In this document: one piece after another, positions 43,132-52,113 of the stretch
Layout: every line of letters begins with the position of its first letter
Numbering within the stretch: position 1 is the stretch's first letter
Assembly (NCBI GenBank): GCA_020638975.1
Contig: JACKHN010000011.1
Span: 62,001 to 126,000 of the forward strand
Length of the DNA stretch: 64,000 nt
Direction: 5' to 3'
Origin: Planctomycetaceae bacterium
GTDB taxonomy: Bacteria > Planctomycetota > Planctomycetia > Pirellulales > Pirellulaceae
Notes under the pieces: generated by a model
Database searches by the model: none
Seen by the model: the letters and a program-made list of their open reading frames with translations, nothing else
What the model was told of the DNA's origin: nothing
Position numbers and translations under genes: made by a program

Positions 43132-44238
43132 TCAATCCGATCGTGCCGCTAACCATGACTCGATGTGGGGCCAAGTGTTCTTCTCGGCACCACGTCCCGC
43201 CATAATGCCGATATGTCCGCCGCGGACTCGGAAGACCTCCTTGTCTTGGCTGCCGATGAGGTCCATCACGCGTTCCGATTGACAAGGCGGCGTGATGTGA
43301 TCAGCTTCGGCGATTACGTTCAACACGTTAGCTTTCAATCGCTTCAAGTCGACCAGTTCACCACGTAGCTTCATCGTGCCTTCCATCAAACGATTCTCTT
43401 TGTACAAGTCGTTAATCAACTGCTTATACGTCGCGCCCGCCATCGGGATGATGTCACGAACCCAAGTATTCATGGCGTGCCAAGCTTCGACCGTGCCCGG
43501 GTTATCGATGTTGTCCCAGAGCATGGTGTAGCTTCCGAAGTAGTTTTCGATTGGCTTCAGCATCTTCGCCCCGTTGTCAATCATCTCGGGTGGAATGTTT
43601 CCAAGCTTTTCGGCGATGGTGTCGGGGTTAAAGGCTGGATTGCTGGACCAACGCGTGAAACCTCCCGCCGTCTTGTCCGCGAAATCAAGCGGCGCGGTCA
43701 GCAAGATCAGGTTCTTCAAGCCGTCATCGGGCCGCAGCGCCGAGTACATCGTGCTAATCAATGCACCAAGGCACCAGCCAAGCATGCTGAATTCATCCGA
43801 ACCGGAGACACTCTTCAGCTTGCGAATGACGCGTGGCAGATATTCAAGTGTGTAGTCGTCGAACGTGATGTTCTTGTCCTCGGGGCCGGGAGCACCCCAG
43901 TCGAGCAAATAGAGATCATAGCCGTGGCGAAGCATATACTCGGCGTAGCTATGACCTGGCCGTAGGTCGAGCACATGCGGGCGGTTCATGATCGCAAAGA
44001 CCATTAGCAGTGGCGTCCGCTTTTGCTCTTCCTTCGGGACGACGGGAGCATAGCGGTACAGCTTGGCTTTGTTCAGTGTCCAGATGAGTTCCTTTGGCGT
44101 CTGGGCGATCTTGGCGTCGGTCGTCAAGAGTCGGTTGAACTTCTCAATGTTCTCTGCAGCTTTGTGCCAACCCGCGCAAAGCTCAAGGAACGTAGGAATT
44201 TGAGGCGATGTATCTGGAGTTGGTGCGGCATTACTCAT
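43132..44238 (-). CDS. phaC: Class III PHA synthase PhaC
   Basis: A 368-residue alpha/beta-hydrolase PHA synthase of the usual class III length. Catalytic residues are Cys156 in GWCLGA (the last Gly of the lipase-like box is Ala), Asp313 (EADHITPP) and His342 (RGGHIGI). It polymerises 3-hydroxyacyl-CoA. It starts two bases after the PhaE-like gene, so they form a synthase pair. A second synthase with fused PhaE domain is at 15409; the two differ in box sequence and N-terminus. Confidence 0.92.
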   Translation of the reverse strand: MSNAAPTPDTSPQIPTFLELCAGWHKAAENIEKFNRLLTTDAKIAQTPKELIWTLNKAKLYRYAPVVPKEEQKRTPLLMVFAIMNRPHVLDLRPGHSYAEYMLRHGYDLYLLDWGAPGPEDKNITFDDYTLEYLPRVIRKLKSVSGSDEFSMLGWCLGALISTMYSALRPDDGLKNLILLTAPLDFADKTAGGFTRWSSNPAFNPDTIAEKLGNIPPEMIDNGAKMLKPIENYFGSYTMLWDNIDNPGTVEAWHAMNTWVRDIIPMAGATYKQLINDLYKENRLMEGTMKLRGELVDLKRLKANVLNVIAEADHITPPCQSERVMDLIGSQDKEVFRVRGGHIGIMAGRGAEKNTWPHIESWLAARSD

Positions 44239-44240
44239 AT

Positions 44241-44588
44241 TTAGTTTTCTCCGCTATGCGAGGGACGAAGCGACTCGTCGAGTTTGGCGTCGAGATCGTC
44301 CAACCGCATCTCGATATTGGTTAAACGCTCGGCGAGCCGCGTCACGTCGTCGCGGCTGGGCAAGTTGAGTTGCTCGAGCGTCTTGGCCATGCTGTCCTCC
44401 AGCACCTTGCGAAAGGGACCGGAAGTCGTTAACCAAGCGTTTAACGCGGCTCCCGTTGCTTCGGCATAGGCATCGGTGTTGACCAAGTCGATCATCATCT
44501 TCGACCAAGCGTCCATGTTCGCATCGCGCATGCCTTTGAACATGCCCGTCGGGTCGAATGGGTTAAAGTCTCCGTTCGTTTTTGTCAT
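44241..44588 (-). CDS. Short PhaE-like PHA synthase subunit
   Basis: A 115-residue helical protein. The segment TSGPFRKVLEDSMAKTLEQL and the following LPSRDDVTRLAERLTNIEMR with a terminal coiled coil (LDDLDAKLDE) resemble the C-terminal part of PhaE and related phasin-like synthase subunits. It is much shorter than typical PhaE (about 350 residues). It directly precedes phaC, the usual arrangement of a synthase and its activating subunit. Confidence 0.75.
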   Translation of the reverse strand: MTKTNGDFNPFDPTGMFKGMRDANMDAWSKMMIDLVNTDAYAEATGAALNAWLTTSGPFRKVLEDSMAKTLEQLNLPSRDDVTRLAERLTNIEMRLDDLDAKLDESLRPSHSGEN

Positions 44589-44783
44589 GTCATTTCTCTC
44601 GACTTGTTATTGGCCACAATTCAGTGCGGTGCTCGGATGACTCGTAGAATGGTCTACCTCGACTCGGTAATCCGGGACCCCCGTGCGGACCTGCGACATC
44701 ATCACTCAATTCCCAATCGAGTTCTTCCAAAACGTCGCAATCAAATGGTGATACGGTCGCATACATCTTCGGCTGCCGCCCAT

Positions 44784-45527
44784 TTACATATGGGCACCTC
44801 CGTTAACATTGATCTGCTGGCCCGTGATATAGTCGCCATCGGCGACAAGGAAGATTACGGCCTTGGCAATTTCTTCGGGATGTGCGAAGCGGGCCATGGG
44901 GATTTGACCTTTTATCTTCGTTTGTAGTTGAGGCGGCACGGCGGCAAACATATCGGTATCGGTGTAACCCGGCGAAACCGTGTTGACCGTGATTCCCGAG
45001 TGGACCAGTTCGGCAGCGGCGGTTCTCGTAAACGCGATAATGCCGCCCTTGCTGGCACTGTAGTTCGCCTGGCCGATCGCGGGGACTTGGCCGTTCATCG
45101 AGCTGATGTTGATGATCCGTCCGTAACTTTGTGCCGTCATGAACGGAATGGCAGCTGAGGTGCAGAAAAAGCAACCGCCTAAGTTCGTTTGAATCACTTC
45201 CAGCCATTGCTCGTCGGTCATCCGAGGAAGCATGGAATCTCGCGTGATACCGGCGTTGTTTACTAGCACGTCCAAGTGAGTAAACTCCTCGGCTACCTTC
45301 GCGACCATTGCCCGAGCTTCCTTCGGGTCGGCTAGGTTCGCTTTCGCAAGAATGCAAGTTCCGCCAAAACCAGCGATCTCGTCGGCAACTTCTTGCGCCT
45401 TGGCTTCGCTACTGGCGAAGTTGATGGCAACCTTGGCTCCTTCTCGAGCCAACTCAATCGCGATTGCTCGACCGATCCCTCGTGAAGCTCCTGTGACCAA
45501 CGCAGTCCTTCCTTCCACTCGTCCCAT
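44784..45527 (-). CDS. phaB: Acetoacetyl-CoA reductase (PhaB/FabG-type SDR)
   Basis: A 247-residue NAD(P)H-dependent reductase with TGASRGIGRAIA, NNAGITRDSMLPRM, and the SSMNGQ...YSASKGG Ser/Tyr/Lys set. It reduces acetoacetyl-CoA (or 3-ketovaleryl-CoA) to the (R)-3-hydroxy form. FabG of fatty-acid synthesis is very similar; the position between phaA and phaC supports the PHA role. It is the second of two reductases available here, the other being fused to a phasin at 8115. Confidence 0.88.
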   Translation of the reverse strand: MGRVEGRTALVTGASRGIGRAIAIELAREGAKVAINFASSEAKAQEVADEIAGFGGTCILAKANLADPKEARAMVAKVAEEFTHLDVLVNNAGITRDSMLPRMTDEQWLEVIQTNLGGCFFCTSAAIPFMTAQSYGRIINISSMNGQVPAIGQANYSASKGGIIAFTRTAAAELVHSGITVNTVSPGYTDTDMFAAVPPQLQTKIKGQIPMARFAHPEEIAKAVIFLVADGDYITGQQINVNGGAHM

Positions 45528-45590
45528 CGATAACTCTCCTTCGTTGTTCTAATTCTCATTTGTGTTAAGTAAGTACAATCGGCAGCCGTT

Positions 45591-45636
45591 GGAGTACAGC
45601 CTTTAGGCTGCGGCGACAGGCGAAAGCCTGGACTCC
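45591..45636. repeat. Intergenic hairpin repeat (GGAGTACAGCC/GACTCC type)
   Basis: The outer GGAGT...ACTCC arms enclose two small stems, CAGCCTTTAGGCTG and CAGGCGAAAGCCTG. It sits between phaA and phaB and may dampen or punctuate the operon transcript. Confidence 0.55.
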
Positions 45637-45648
45637 AGCGACGGGTGC

Positions 45649-46830
45649 TTAGGCGTGTTCAAAGATCGCGGCGATTCCCTGTCCACCTCCAATGCACATC
45701 GTTACCAACGCGCGCTTACCACCCGTGCGATTCAATTCGTACAGTGCTTTGATCACGAGGATCGCACCTGTTGCGCCGATCGGGTGCCCAAGTGAGATAC
45801 CGCTGCCATTGGGGTTAGTGCGGTCCATGGGCAACTTGAGCTCTCGGCAGACGGCGATCGCTTGAGCAGCGAATGCCTCGTTGACTTCGAAAACATCGAT
45901 GTCGTCAATCGAAAAGCCCGTCTTCTCTAGCAACTTTTTGACTGCGGGCACTGGGCCGATACCCATGTACTTGGGATCGACACCGGCGTATGCGTAATCG
46001 ATCAACCGCCCCATTGGCTTCAAACCACGCTGTTTCGCTAGTTCAGCGTCTGCCAGGACGACCGCAGCCGCAGCATCGTTGATGCTCGATGCGTTGCCTG
46101 GTGTCACCGTCCCCTCGCGGTCGAAGACGGTCGGCAATCGGCCCAGCTTCTCGACGGTCGTACCATAACGCACGGTCTCGTCCGTTTCGAAGGGCACTAT
46201 GTCACGTTTGACCTTGATATTGACGGGCACGATCTGAGCTTTGAAGTATCCATGATCGATCGCTAAGCCCGCGCGACGGTGGCTCTCCACCGCTAACTCG
46301 TCTTGTTCCAGACGCGTGATTTCGTATTTCTTCGCAACATTCTCGGCGGTGACGCCCATGTGACAGTCATCGAACGGGTCGCTCAACGCCCCGACCATCA
46401 TGTCGACCAGCGTCGTATCATTCATGCGGGCTCCAAAACGCATCGCTTGCGAAGCATAGGGGCTGCGACTCATATTCTCGGCACCCCCGGCAACCGTCAC
46501 GTCAGCGTCGCCGAGCATGATCGTTTGTGCGGCAGTGATGATGGCTTGCAGACCGCTACCGCAAAGCCGATTCAAAGTGAGGGCAGGGGTCTCATGCGGG
46601 AGTCCACCGTTCACTCCCGCGACACGAGCCAAGTAGTGGTCATGGGCATCCGTATGGATGATGTTGCCGAACACCACGTGCCCGACATCGACCGGTTTGA
46701 TTCCGGACCTTTTAACAGCTTCTTTCACGCAGATGGCTGCCAACTCGCTCGGCGGTGTGTCTTTCAAACTTCCGCCATATCCTCCGATGGGAGTTCGCAC
46801 ACCACTTAACACCACTACTTCACGCGTCAT
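45649..46830 (-). CDS. phaA: Acetyl-CoA acetyltransferase (beta-ketothiolase)
   Basis: A 393-residue biosynthetic thiolase condensing two acetyl-CoA to acetoacetyl-CoA, or acetyl- with propionyl-CoA to 3-ketovaleryl-CoA. The acyl-binding Cys is in NRLCGSGLQAI, the general-base Cys in TMCIGGGQGIA and the His in GHPIGATGA. First gene of the long leftward operon (phaA-phaB-phaE-like-phaC-ABC1-transcarboxylase-mce-mutA-mutB-meaB) and preceded by a sigma-54 promoter. Confidence 0.92.
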   Translation of the reverse strand: MTREVVVLSGVRTPIGGYGGSLKDTPPSELAAICVKEAVKRSGIKPVDVGHVVFGNIIHTDAHDHYLARVAGVNGGLPHETPALTLNRLCGSGLQAIITAAQTIMLGDADVTVAGGAENMSRSPYASQAMRFGARMNDTTLVDMMVGALSDPFDDCHMGVTAENVAKKYEITRLEQDELAVESHRRAGLAIDHGYFKAQIVPVNIKVKRDIVPFETDETVRYGTTVEKLGRLPTVFDREGTVTPGNASSINDAAAAVVLADAELAKQRGLKPMGRLIDYAYAGVDPKYMGIGPVPAVKKLLEKTGFSIDDIDVFEVNEAFAAQAIAVCRELKLPMDRTNPNGSGISLGHPIGATGAILVIKALYELNRTGGKRALVTMCIGGGQGIAAIFEHA

Positions 46831-46886
46831 CTCAACTACTCCTGAAAGGCGTCGCGGAAACTTAACATTGTTCGGGAAAACCTAGA

Positions 46887-46902
46887 CGCAAGTCTCGTAC
46901 CA
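46887..46902 (-). promoter_or_regulatory. Sigma-54 promoter for the phaA operon
   Basis: Minus strand TGGTACGAGACTTGCG fits GG-N10-GC (GC at 46888-46889, GG at 46900-46901) with perfect TTGC. The predicted start near 46876 is about 46 bp ahead of phaA. Confidence 0.75.
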
Positions 46903-47116
46903 TTGCTGGGTGATGAGCGGTTGAAGCTTAAGCAGGCCATCGTCAGCGACCACAACATCGTTGATCAAATCGCCTGACTGATCGAATCCTGCGCCAAGCG
47001 CGCCAGAGATGTGCAAATGTGCGCGCGATTGGCCAAGACAAAGGCAAGGAGGTGTGAGCGTCACCTGAGAGTGGCAGCCCTTATGTCAGCGCAGGCCAAC
47101 CAGGTTGGAATCGATC

Positions 47117-47608
47117 TCAATCTGATTCCAATCGGACGTCTGGCAATTGGAAACCGCTCATTTCCAACAACTTCATGCGTGTCGCGCTTAGCCGTTGAGA
47201 GAGTACCTGCGCTACACGACACATAAACTCGAACCCAAATTGCGGGTCTTCGCGGCAGAACTCGAGGGCCTGCTCACCATCGAAGGCGATCGCCTTGGTT
47301 GGTGTTAATGTTCGCGCGGTATCCGATAAGCGAGGACGCGAAACTAGCGGCGACCAGCCAATTAGTTCACCATCGCCCACTTCCATGAGTTGGCGGCAGC
47401 CTACTCGTCGCTCGCAGATGATCAGCGAGACTTGACCACTGATAATCAAGTACATCTCTCTTGCGGTGTCGTGCTCACGAAAGATGTTCGTGTTTGCAGG
47501 GAACTCGACGATCTTTGCAATCTTCGCCAACTTCGCCAAGTGTTCGTCTCCGATGTCGTGAAAAAACTCGACACTGCGGAGCGTGTCTAGCATACTTACC
47601 TCACTCAT
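47117..47608 (-). CDS. Cyclic-nucleotide-binding-fold protein without a DNA-binding domain
   Basis: A 163-residue single-domain protein of the Crp/Fnr effector-domain fold (FFHDIGDEHLAKLAKIAKI, DTAREMYLIISGQVSL, GDGELIGWSPLV). A Crp-type helix-turn-helix, which would need a further 70 residues, is absent. It may therefore act by protein-protein contact or as a ligand sensor. No heme or Fe-S ligand pattern is obvious. It follows the BON-protein gene by 60 bp and is probably co-transcribed. Confidence 0.78.
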   Translation of the reverse strand: MSEVSMLDTLRSVEFFHDIGDEHLAKLAKIAKIVEFPANTNIFREHDTAREMYLIISGQVSLIICERRVGCRQLMEVGDGELIGWSPLVSRPRLSDTARTLTPTKAIAFDGEQALEFCREDPQFGFEFMCRVAQVLSQRLSATRMKLLEMSGFQLPDVRLESD

Positions 47609-47668
47609 GGTTCTCTGACTCCCTGCTCTCGATAACTGAATTGGATCTTACTCACGGAGGGGCTGACC

Positions 47669-47905
47669 TCAGCGAGCTACGTCGACCTTATTGTCGATGC
47701 GAGCTACTCCCTCGATGTCCTGAACGGCGGTCAGTGCGAGTTGGTTCATGTGGAAGTTTGGCAAGCGACCTTCGATGGTCAGAACTCCATCGCGGAAACT
47801 GCATTTCAAGGCTCGGATCGGTTGATACGAACTGTCACGCAAGATGGATGCTGCGATGTCTGCAGGCGAGTGACGAGCTGGTTTCGTTGGTTCTGCGGTC
47901 ATCAT
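47669..47905 (-). CDS. Small BON-domain protein
   Basis: A 78-residue protein consisting of one BON domain (LKCSFRDGVLTIEGRLPNFH, then VQDIEGVARIDNKVDV). BON domains bind phospholipid or partner proteins. No signal peptide is visible, so it is probably cytoplasmic. A weaker sigma-54-like site (AGGCACGTAACCGGCT on the minus strand at 47935-47950, with CGGC at -12) is well placed about 20 bp upstream. A second BON protein lies at 55722. Confidence 0.72.
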   Translation of the reverse strand: MMTAEPTKPARHSPADIAASILRDSSYQPIRALKCSFRDGVLTIEGRLPNFHMNQLALTAVQDIEGVARIDNKVDVAR

Positions 47906-48689
47906 GTGAGTTTCTTCCCGAAATGGTTTGGGGCAGCCGGTTACGTGCCTAAGTCGTCGCTATGAAGCTGCGAGAATACTGCTCGCTATCGACTTTTTTT
48001 ATTAATACCACCACACTTCGCGGGACCAGCATGCCCAAAAGCTCATGCTTGGGTCACGCCGGAATCCCTCTGTTGTGACGGGTGGGTGAAATTGTCCTGG
48101 GCTTTCACCGCTGACTCGCACTGGGCTCGCCACAGCTCTTTAAGCAACTTCTGTCTTTCAGCAAACACTCGAGTTTTGTCGAGGGTTTGCCGGATTGCAG
48201 CCTCCTTCACTTGCCTCTCCTGCGTCCTGAAGACGATCTTGAAACCTAGGCCGCCCGCTCAGTGCCCAGACCACACCGTCTGAGAATTGAGTGGACTTCT
48301 AAATGCGATTTGGTTTGCAGCATTAGAACTAATGATGCAATCGGTGTGCCGCTCGCAGAAGTTGTCGAATGTAATGCAGAGTTGCGTGGGACGTCCCAAT
48401 CCAGCTGGATGGAACGGTTTATGCGGAGTCGCATCGAGCGTCACTCACGACATCATAAAGTTCGGCATCGTGCGAGCCGCACGGACGTGTGGCGGCTGTG
48501 GCGATCTAATTCCCGGGGAATCTTGACGAAACAAGCTACACTTACCCAGAGACCGCCCTAGACTCCCGTGCCAGTATGACTGCCAATGATGAGTGATTGA
48601 CTTGTGCGCGTCTGATCGCAGGGCTGTGCAACCGTGCGGCGCGCATCAACCGCGCTATATTGTCACGAAAGGGTGTGAGGAGTTTTCTG
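47906..48689. other. 784-bp gap between divergent BON and glgX genes
   Basis: Apart from the weak site noted for the BON gene and a T-rich stretch near 47990-48010, I see no gene, RNA or repeat that I can support. Short ORFs here have no RBS and no family resemblance. No good sigma-54 site was found ahead of glgX. Confidence 0.5.
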
Positions 48690-50750
48690 ATGAAAAAGTG
48701 GGTTGCTACAGAAGGAGCTCCGATCCCGCTAGGTGTAACCTGGGTCGAGCAGGAGCAGGCTTACAATTTCGCGATCCACTCGACGCACGCTGAAAGAGTC
48801 ACTCTGTTGGCATACCGGGCGGACGATATGAACAAGCCTGCGCTCAAATACGAACTGAGCTATTTGCGCAACAAGTCGGGTCGCATCTGGCACTGTCGCG
48901 TGCCTAAAGCTCGGCTGAATGGTGCTCGCTACTACGTGTGGTCAATTGGCGGCCCGCGTGCGATGGAAAACTCCGAGTGGCACGCGTTTGACGAACAGAA
49001 GATGTTGCTCGATCCTTATGCTCGAGCGGTTTACTTTCCAGAGGAGTATTGCCGCGGAGCGGCCATGCGCCCAGGATCGAATGTCGGTAAGGCACCGATG
49101 GGCGTGTTGATGGCCGAGGAGCCTTTTGATTGGAGTGGTGAGCGACGACCGTTTCACGAGTCGGATTTGGTCATCTACGAAATGCATGTAAGGGGCTTCA
49201 CTCGCCGACCCAACAGCGGAGTCAGCGACGGAAAGCGAGGCACTTTTGCCGGCGTGGTAGAACAGATCCCCTACCTCAAGGAACTCGGCGTCACCGCCAT
49301 TGAACTCATGCCGGTCTTTCAGTTCGATCCTGGCGAAGGGAACTATTGGGGCTATATGACGCTGAACTTCTTCACACCGCACAACGTGTACGCCGCGACG
49401 AACAACCCGGTTGAACAGCCGAACGAGTTCCGTGCGATGGTCAAAGCCCTCCACAACGCCGACATCGAGGTGATCTTGGACGTCGTCTACAACCACACCT
49501 CCGAAGGAAATCACGAAGGACCGACATTCAGTTTTAAGGGTATCGATAATAGCAGCTACTATCTGTATTCCGGTGATCCGCGAGTTCCATACGCCAACTT
49601 CTCGGGGACGGGCAACACCTTAAACTGTGCCAATCGATATGTGCGGAGGATGATTCTCGACAGCTTGCGTTATTGGGCCAATGAAATGCATGTAGATGGG
49701 TTTCGTTTCGATTTGGCTTCGGCCTTTTCACGGAGATCCGATGGTTCGATCAATTGGAGCGACCCACCGATCTTTGGCGAAATTCGTGCCGATCCCGATC
49801 TCGGGCACGTGCGGCTGATTGCCGAGCCCTGGGACGCCGGTGGCGCCTATCAGTTGGGTGAGTCGTTTCCTGGTCTGCGCTGGATGCAATGGAACGGACG
49901 CTTCCGCGATGACGTCAGGCGTTTTGTCCGAGGCGACGCTGGCATGGTTCCTTCGTTGATGTATCGGCTTTACGGCAGCGATGACTTGTTTCCTGACGAC
50001 CGCGTCCATGCTTTTCACGCCTACCAAAGCATTAACTACGTGAACTCGCACGACGGTTTCACGTTGTACGATCAAGTCTCTTACAACGAACGCCATAACG
50101 AAGCAAACGGCCACGACAATACGGATGGCACGGCAGATAATTTCAGCTGGAACTGTGGTCACGAGGGAGATCGGAACCTCCCGAAGCCAATCGCGGCACT
50201 GCGGCGTCGTCAAGCTAAGAATATCTGCTGCTTGCTGTTCTTGGCAAACGGCACGCCGATGTTTCTGTCGGGTGACGAGTTCCTGCACACGCAGCAGGGC
50301 AACAACAATCCGTACAACCAAGATAACGAGACGACTTGGCTCGACTGGGACCAGCTCGAAAATAATCGAGAGTTTTTTCAGTTCTTTCGCCAGATGATCG
50401 CCTTCCGGAAATCGCATCCGACGCTCTGCAGAAGTCGATTTTGGCGAGAGGACGTTCGTTGGTATGGTAGCGGTCGCGACGTCGATATGTCGCCGAAATC
50501 TCGGCAGCTAGCGTACTATCTAGACGGTGCGGCGGAGGACGACGACGATTTGTACGTGATGATCAACGCCGACCAGCGAGACCTGAGTTTCACGATTCAC
50601 GAAGGCGATCCGACGCAGTGGCGACGTGCAATTGATACCAGCCGCAAGAGCCCGGCTGATTTTTGTGAGCCGGGGAAGAAGACGGCGATCCGGTCGGCAA
50701 AGTATGTCGTGAAAGGGAGGTCGGTCGTTGTCCTAGTTCGTCCACGCTGA
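48690..50750 (+). CDS. glgX: Glycogen debranching enzyme (GlgX/isoamylase type)
   Basis: A 686-residue GH13 protein. The ATG at 48690 follows GAGGAG; the 31-codon upstream extension lacks homology. An N-terminal carbohydrate-binding module (to about residue 140) precedes the catalytic barrel, with nucleophile Asp near 341 (DGFRFDLAS), acid Glu near 379 (IAEPWDAGG) and the third Asp near 455 (NSHDGFT). It cleaves alpha-1,6 branches of glycogen or limit dextrin. It is the only direct glycogen-handling gene in the window and links the island to glycogen breakdown. Confidence 0.93.
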   Translation: MKKWVATEGAPIPLGVTWVEQEQAYNFAIHSTHAERVTLLAYRADDMNKPALKYELSYLRNKSGRIWHCRVPKARLNGARYYVWSIGGPRAMENSEWHAFDEQKMLLDPYARAVYFPEEYCRGAAMRPGSNVGKAPMGVLMAEEPFDWSGERRPFHESDLVIYEMHVRGFTRRPNSGVSDGKRGTFAGVVEQIPYLKELGVTAIELMPVFQFDPGEGNYWGYMTLNFFTPHNVYAATNNPVEQPNEFRAMVKALHNADIEVILDVVYNHTSEGNHEGPTFSFKGIDNSSYYLYSGDPRVPYANFSGTGNTLNCANRYVRRMILDSLRYWANEMHVDGFRFDLASAFSRRSDGSINWSDPPIFGEIRADPDLGHVRLIAEPWDAGGAYQLGESFPGLRWMQWNGRFRDDVRRFVRGDAGMVPSLMYRLYGSDDLFPDDRVHAFHAYQSINYVNSHDGFTLYDQVSYNERHNEANGHDNTDGTADNFSWNCGHEGDRNLPKPIAALRRRQAKNICCLLFLANGTPMFLSGDEFLHTQQGNNNPYNQDNETTWLDWDQLENNREFFQFFRQMIAFRKSHPTLCRSRFWREDVRWYGSGRDVDMSPKSRQLAYYLDGAAEDDDDLYVMINADQRDLSFTIHEGDPTQWRRAIDTSRKSPADFCEPGKKTAIRSAKYVVKGRSVVVLVRPR

Positions 50751-50852
50751 CGCAAACGGCGACTACTCGGTTCGCTTCCGCCGAGTTATGATGATGCTGT
50801 TCGATCCGTGTTCTTCTCCGCAAGCGTTTGCGCCATCTGGTAGTGGTACATG

Positions 50853-50938
50853 TTGCCGTAAGTCGGTCACTCCTGCCCGACAAAAGACGGCCAAGCGTGA
50901 CCGTCCTACTTTCAGGAATCGCAAACGATACCACTAAC
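50853..50938 (+). repeat. Dispersed two-hairpin element, copy 2
   Basis: Second copy of the element at 252-336, same orientation. The end sequences (TAGTGGTACATGTTGC and, at the right, GCAAACGATACCACTAA) form a better terminal inverted repeat than in copy 1. It fills most of the gap between glgX and the histidine kinase gene. Confidence 0.7.
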
Positions 50939-50952
50939 CGCAGTCTCAGCCT

Positions 50953-52080
50953 ATGTCGTTCAGCGATTACGATAACACCGCTGCTTGTCCGCAGCCCGGT
51001 GACGATATCTTGAGGCTGATTAAGGCTGCCGTCGAGCACGTTAGCCATTCCGTTGTCATTACGACGGCGGAACTCGATGCACCCGGCCCGCACATCGTCT
51101 ACGTCACGCCAGCGTTCACTCGCATGACGGGCTACGCGAGGGACGAACTCATCGGCAAGACGCCGAGAATGCTGCAAGGTCCGAACACGGATCGAAATCT
51201 ACTCGCGAGGATGCGCAAGCAATTGACTGAAGGACAATCTTTCGGCTGCGAGTTGATCAATTATCGTAAAGACCGCAGTGAATATCTGGTGGAACTAACG
51301 CTCGACCCAGTTCGTGATTCGAGCCATCGAATTACGCACTGGATCGCGGTGCAACAAGACGTAACGGAACGACGGCGTGCGGAGGAGACGCTCGCCCAAG
51401 CCGAGCGATTAGCGTCGATTGGCGCAGCGATGGCAGGTCTCTCGCACGAGAGTCGCAACGCCTTGCAACGTATTCAAGCATCTCTCGACGAGTTGGAAGA
51501 GTTGGGAGCTGATCGACCCGAGTTGATGACGCACATCGATGGCATTCGTCACTCGCAAGATGACTTGTTTCAGTTGTATGAAGAAGTTCGAGAGTTCGCG
51601 GCGCCCGTGCGATTGGAACCGCGAACTTGCTATCTCGATAACATCGTCAATGACACTTGGGCGACGCTGGCCATTAAGCGGGAAGGACGCACGATTTGGT
51701 TTCGAGTGCATGGGGGTAACGTCGACCTGCAATGCGAAGTCGATGAATTTGCGATGCGTCAGACGCTACGGAATATCTTGGAAAACGCCCTTGCGGCATG
51801 TGCCGATCCGGTCGAGATCGATGTTTCCTTCGCCGAGGTGTCTCTCGATGGCAAGCCGGCGCTGCGGATTTCGCTGCGTGACAACGGACCGGGACTGAAC
51901 GAAGAGCAAAAACGCAGGATCTTCGACGAGTTTTACACAACAAAACCGGAGGGCACGGGGCTGGGTATGGCAATCGTCCGGCGGTTCATCGAGGCTCACG
52001 GTGGACGCGTCACCGTTGCGTCGGATTTCCGCAGCGGTGCGGAAGTGATTGTGACGCTGCCTCGTGTACGCCGCAGATAG
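50953..52080 (+). CDS. PAS-domain sensor histidine kinase (NtrB-like)
   Basis: A 375-residue kinase with no membrane segment. Residues 18-140 are a PAS domain with PAC; it resembles LOV domains, but the flavin-binding Cys motif (GRNCRFLQ) is replaced by GKTPRMLQG, so it is not photoactive in the LOV manner. The phosphoacceptor is His165 (GLSHESRNALQ), followed by an HATPase domain with NILENALAAC, DNGPGL and GTGLGMAIV. It is convergent with the sigma-54 activator at 52114 (33-bp gap), its probable partner. Confidence 0.9.
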   Translation: MSFSDYDNTAACPQPGDDILRLIKAAVEHVSHSVVITTAELDAPGPHIVYVTPAFTRMTGYARDELIGKTPRMLQGPNTDRNLLARMRKQLTEGQSFGCELINYRKDRSEYLVELTLDPVRDSSHRITHWIAVQQDVTERRRAEETLAQAERLASIGAAMAGLSHESRNALQRIQASLDELEELGADRPELMTHIDGIRHSQDDLFQLYEEVREFAAPVRLEPRTCYLDNIVNDTWATLAIKREGRTIWFRVHGGNVDLQCEVDEFAMRQTLRNILENALAACADPVEIDVSFAEVSLDGKPALRISLRDNGPGLNEEQKRRIFDEFYTTKPEGTGLGMAIVRRFIEAHGGRVTVASDFRSGAEVIVTLPRVRRR

Positions 52081-52113
52081 CCGCCTAATCGCAAATGATT
52101 CGGCTAAACTGCT

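Noticed and set aside
41537..43285. Longer ABC1 kinase reading frame starting at 43285
   Set aside because: The first 54 codons overlap phaC and are not kinase-like; the ATG at 43123 overlaps the phaC stop and gives a normal N-terminus.
46882..47064. 60-codon minus-strand ORF just upstream of phaA
   Set aside because: No convincing RBS, no family resemblance, and it runs through the strong sigma-54 site at 46887-46902, which better explains the sequence.
50953..51400. Photoreceptor LOV domain in the histidine kinase
   Set aside because: The flavin-adduct Cys of the LOV motif is absent (GKTPRMLQG), so it is called an ordinary PAS domain.
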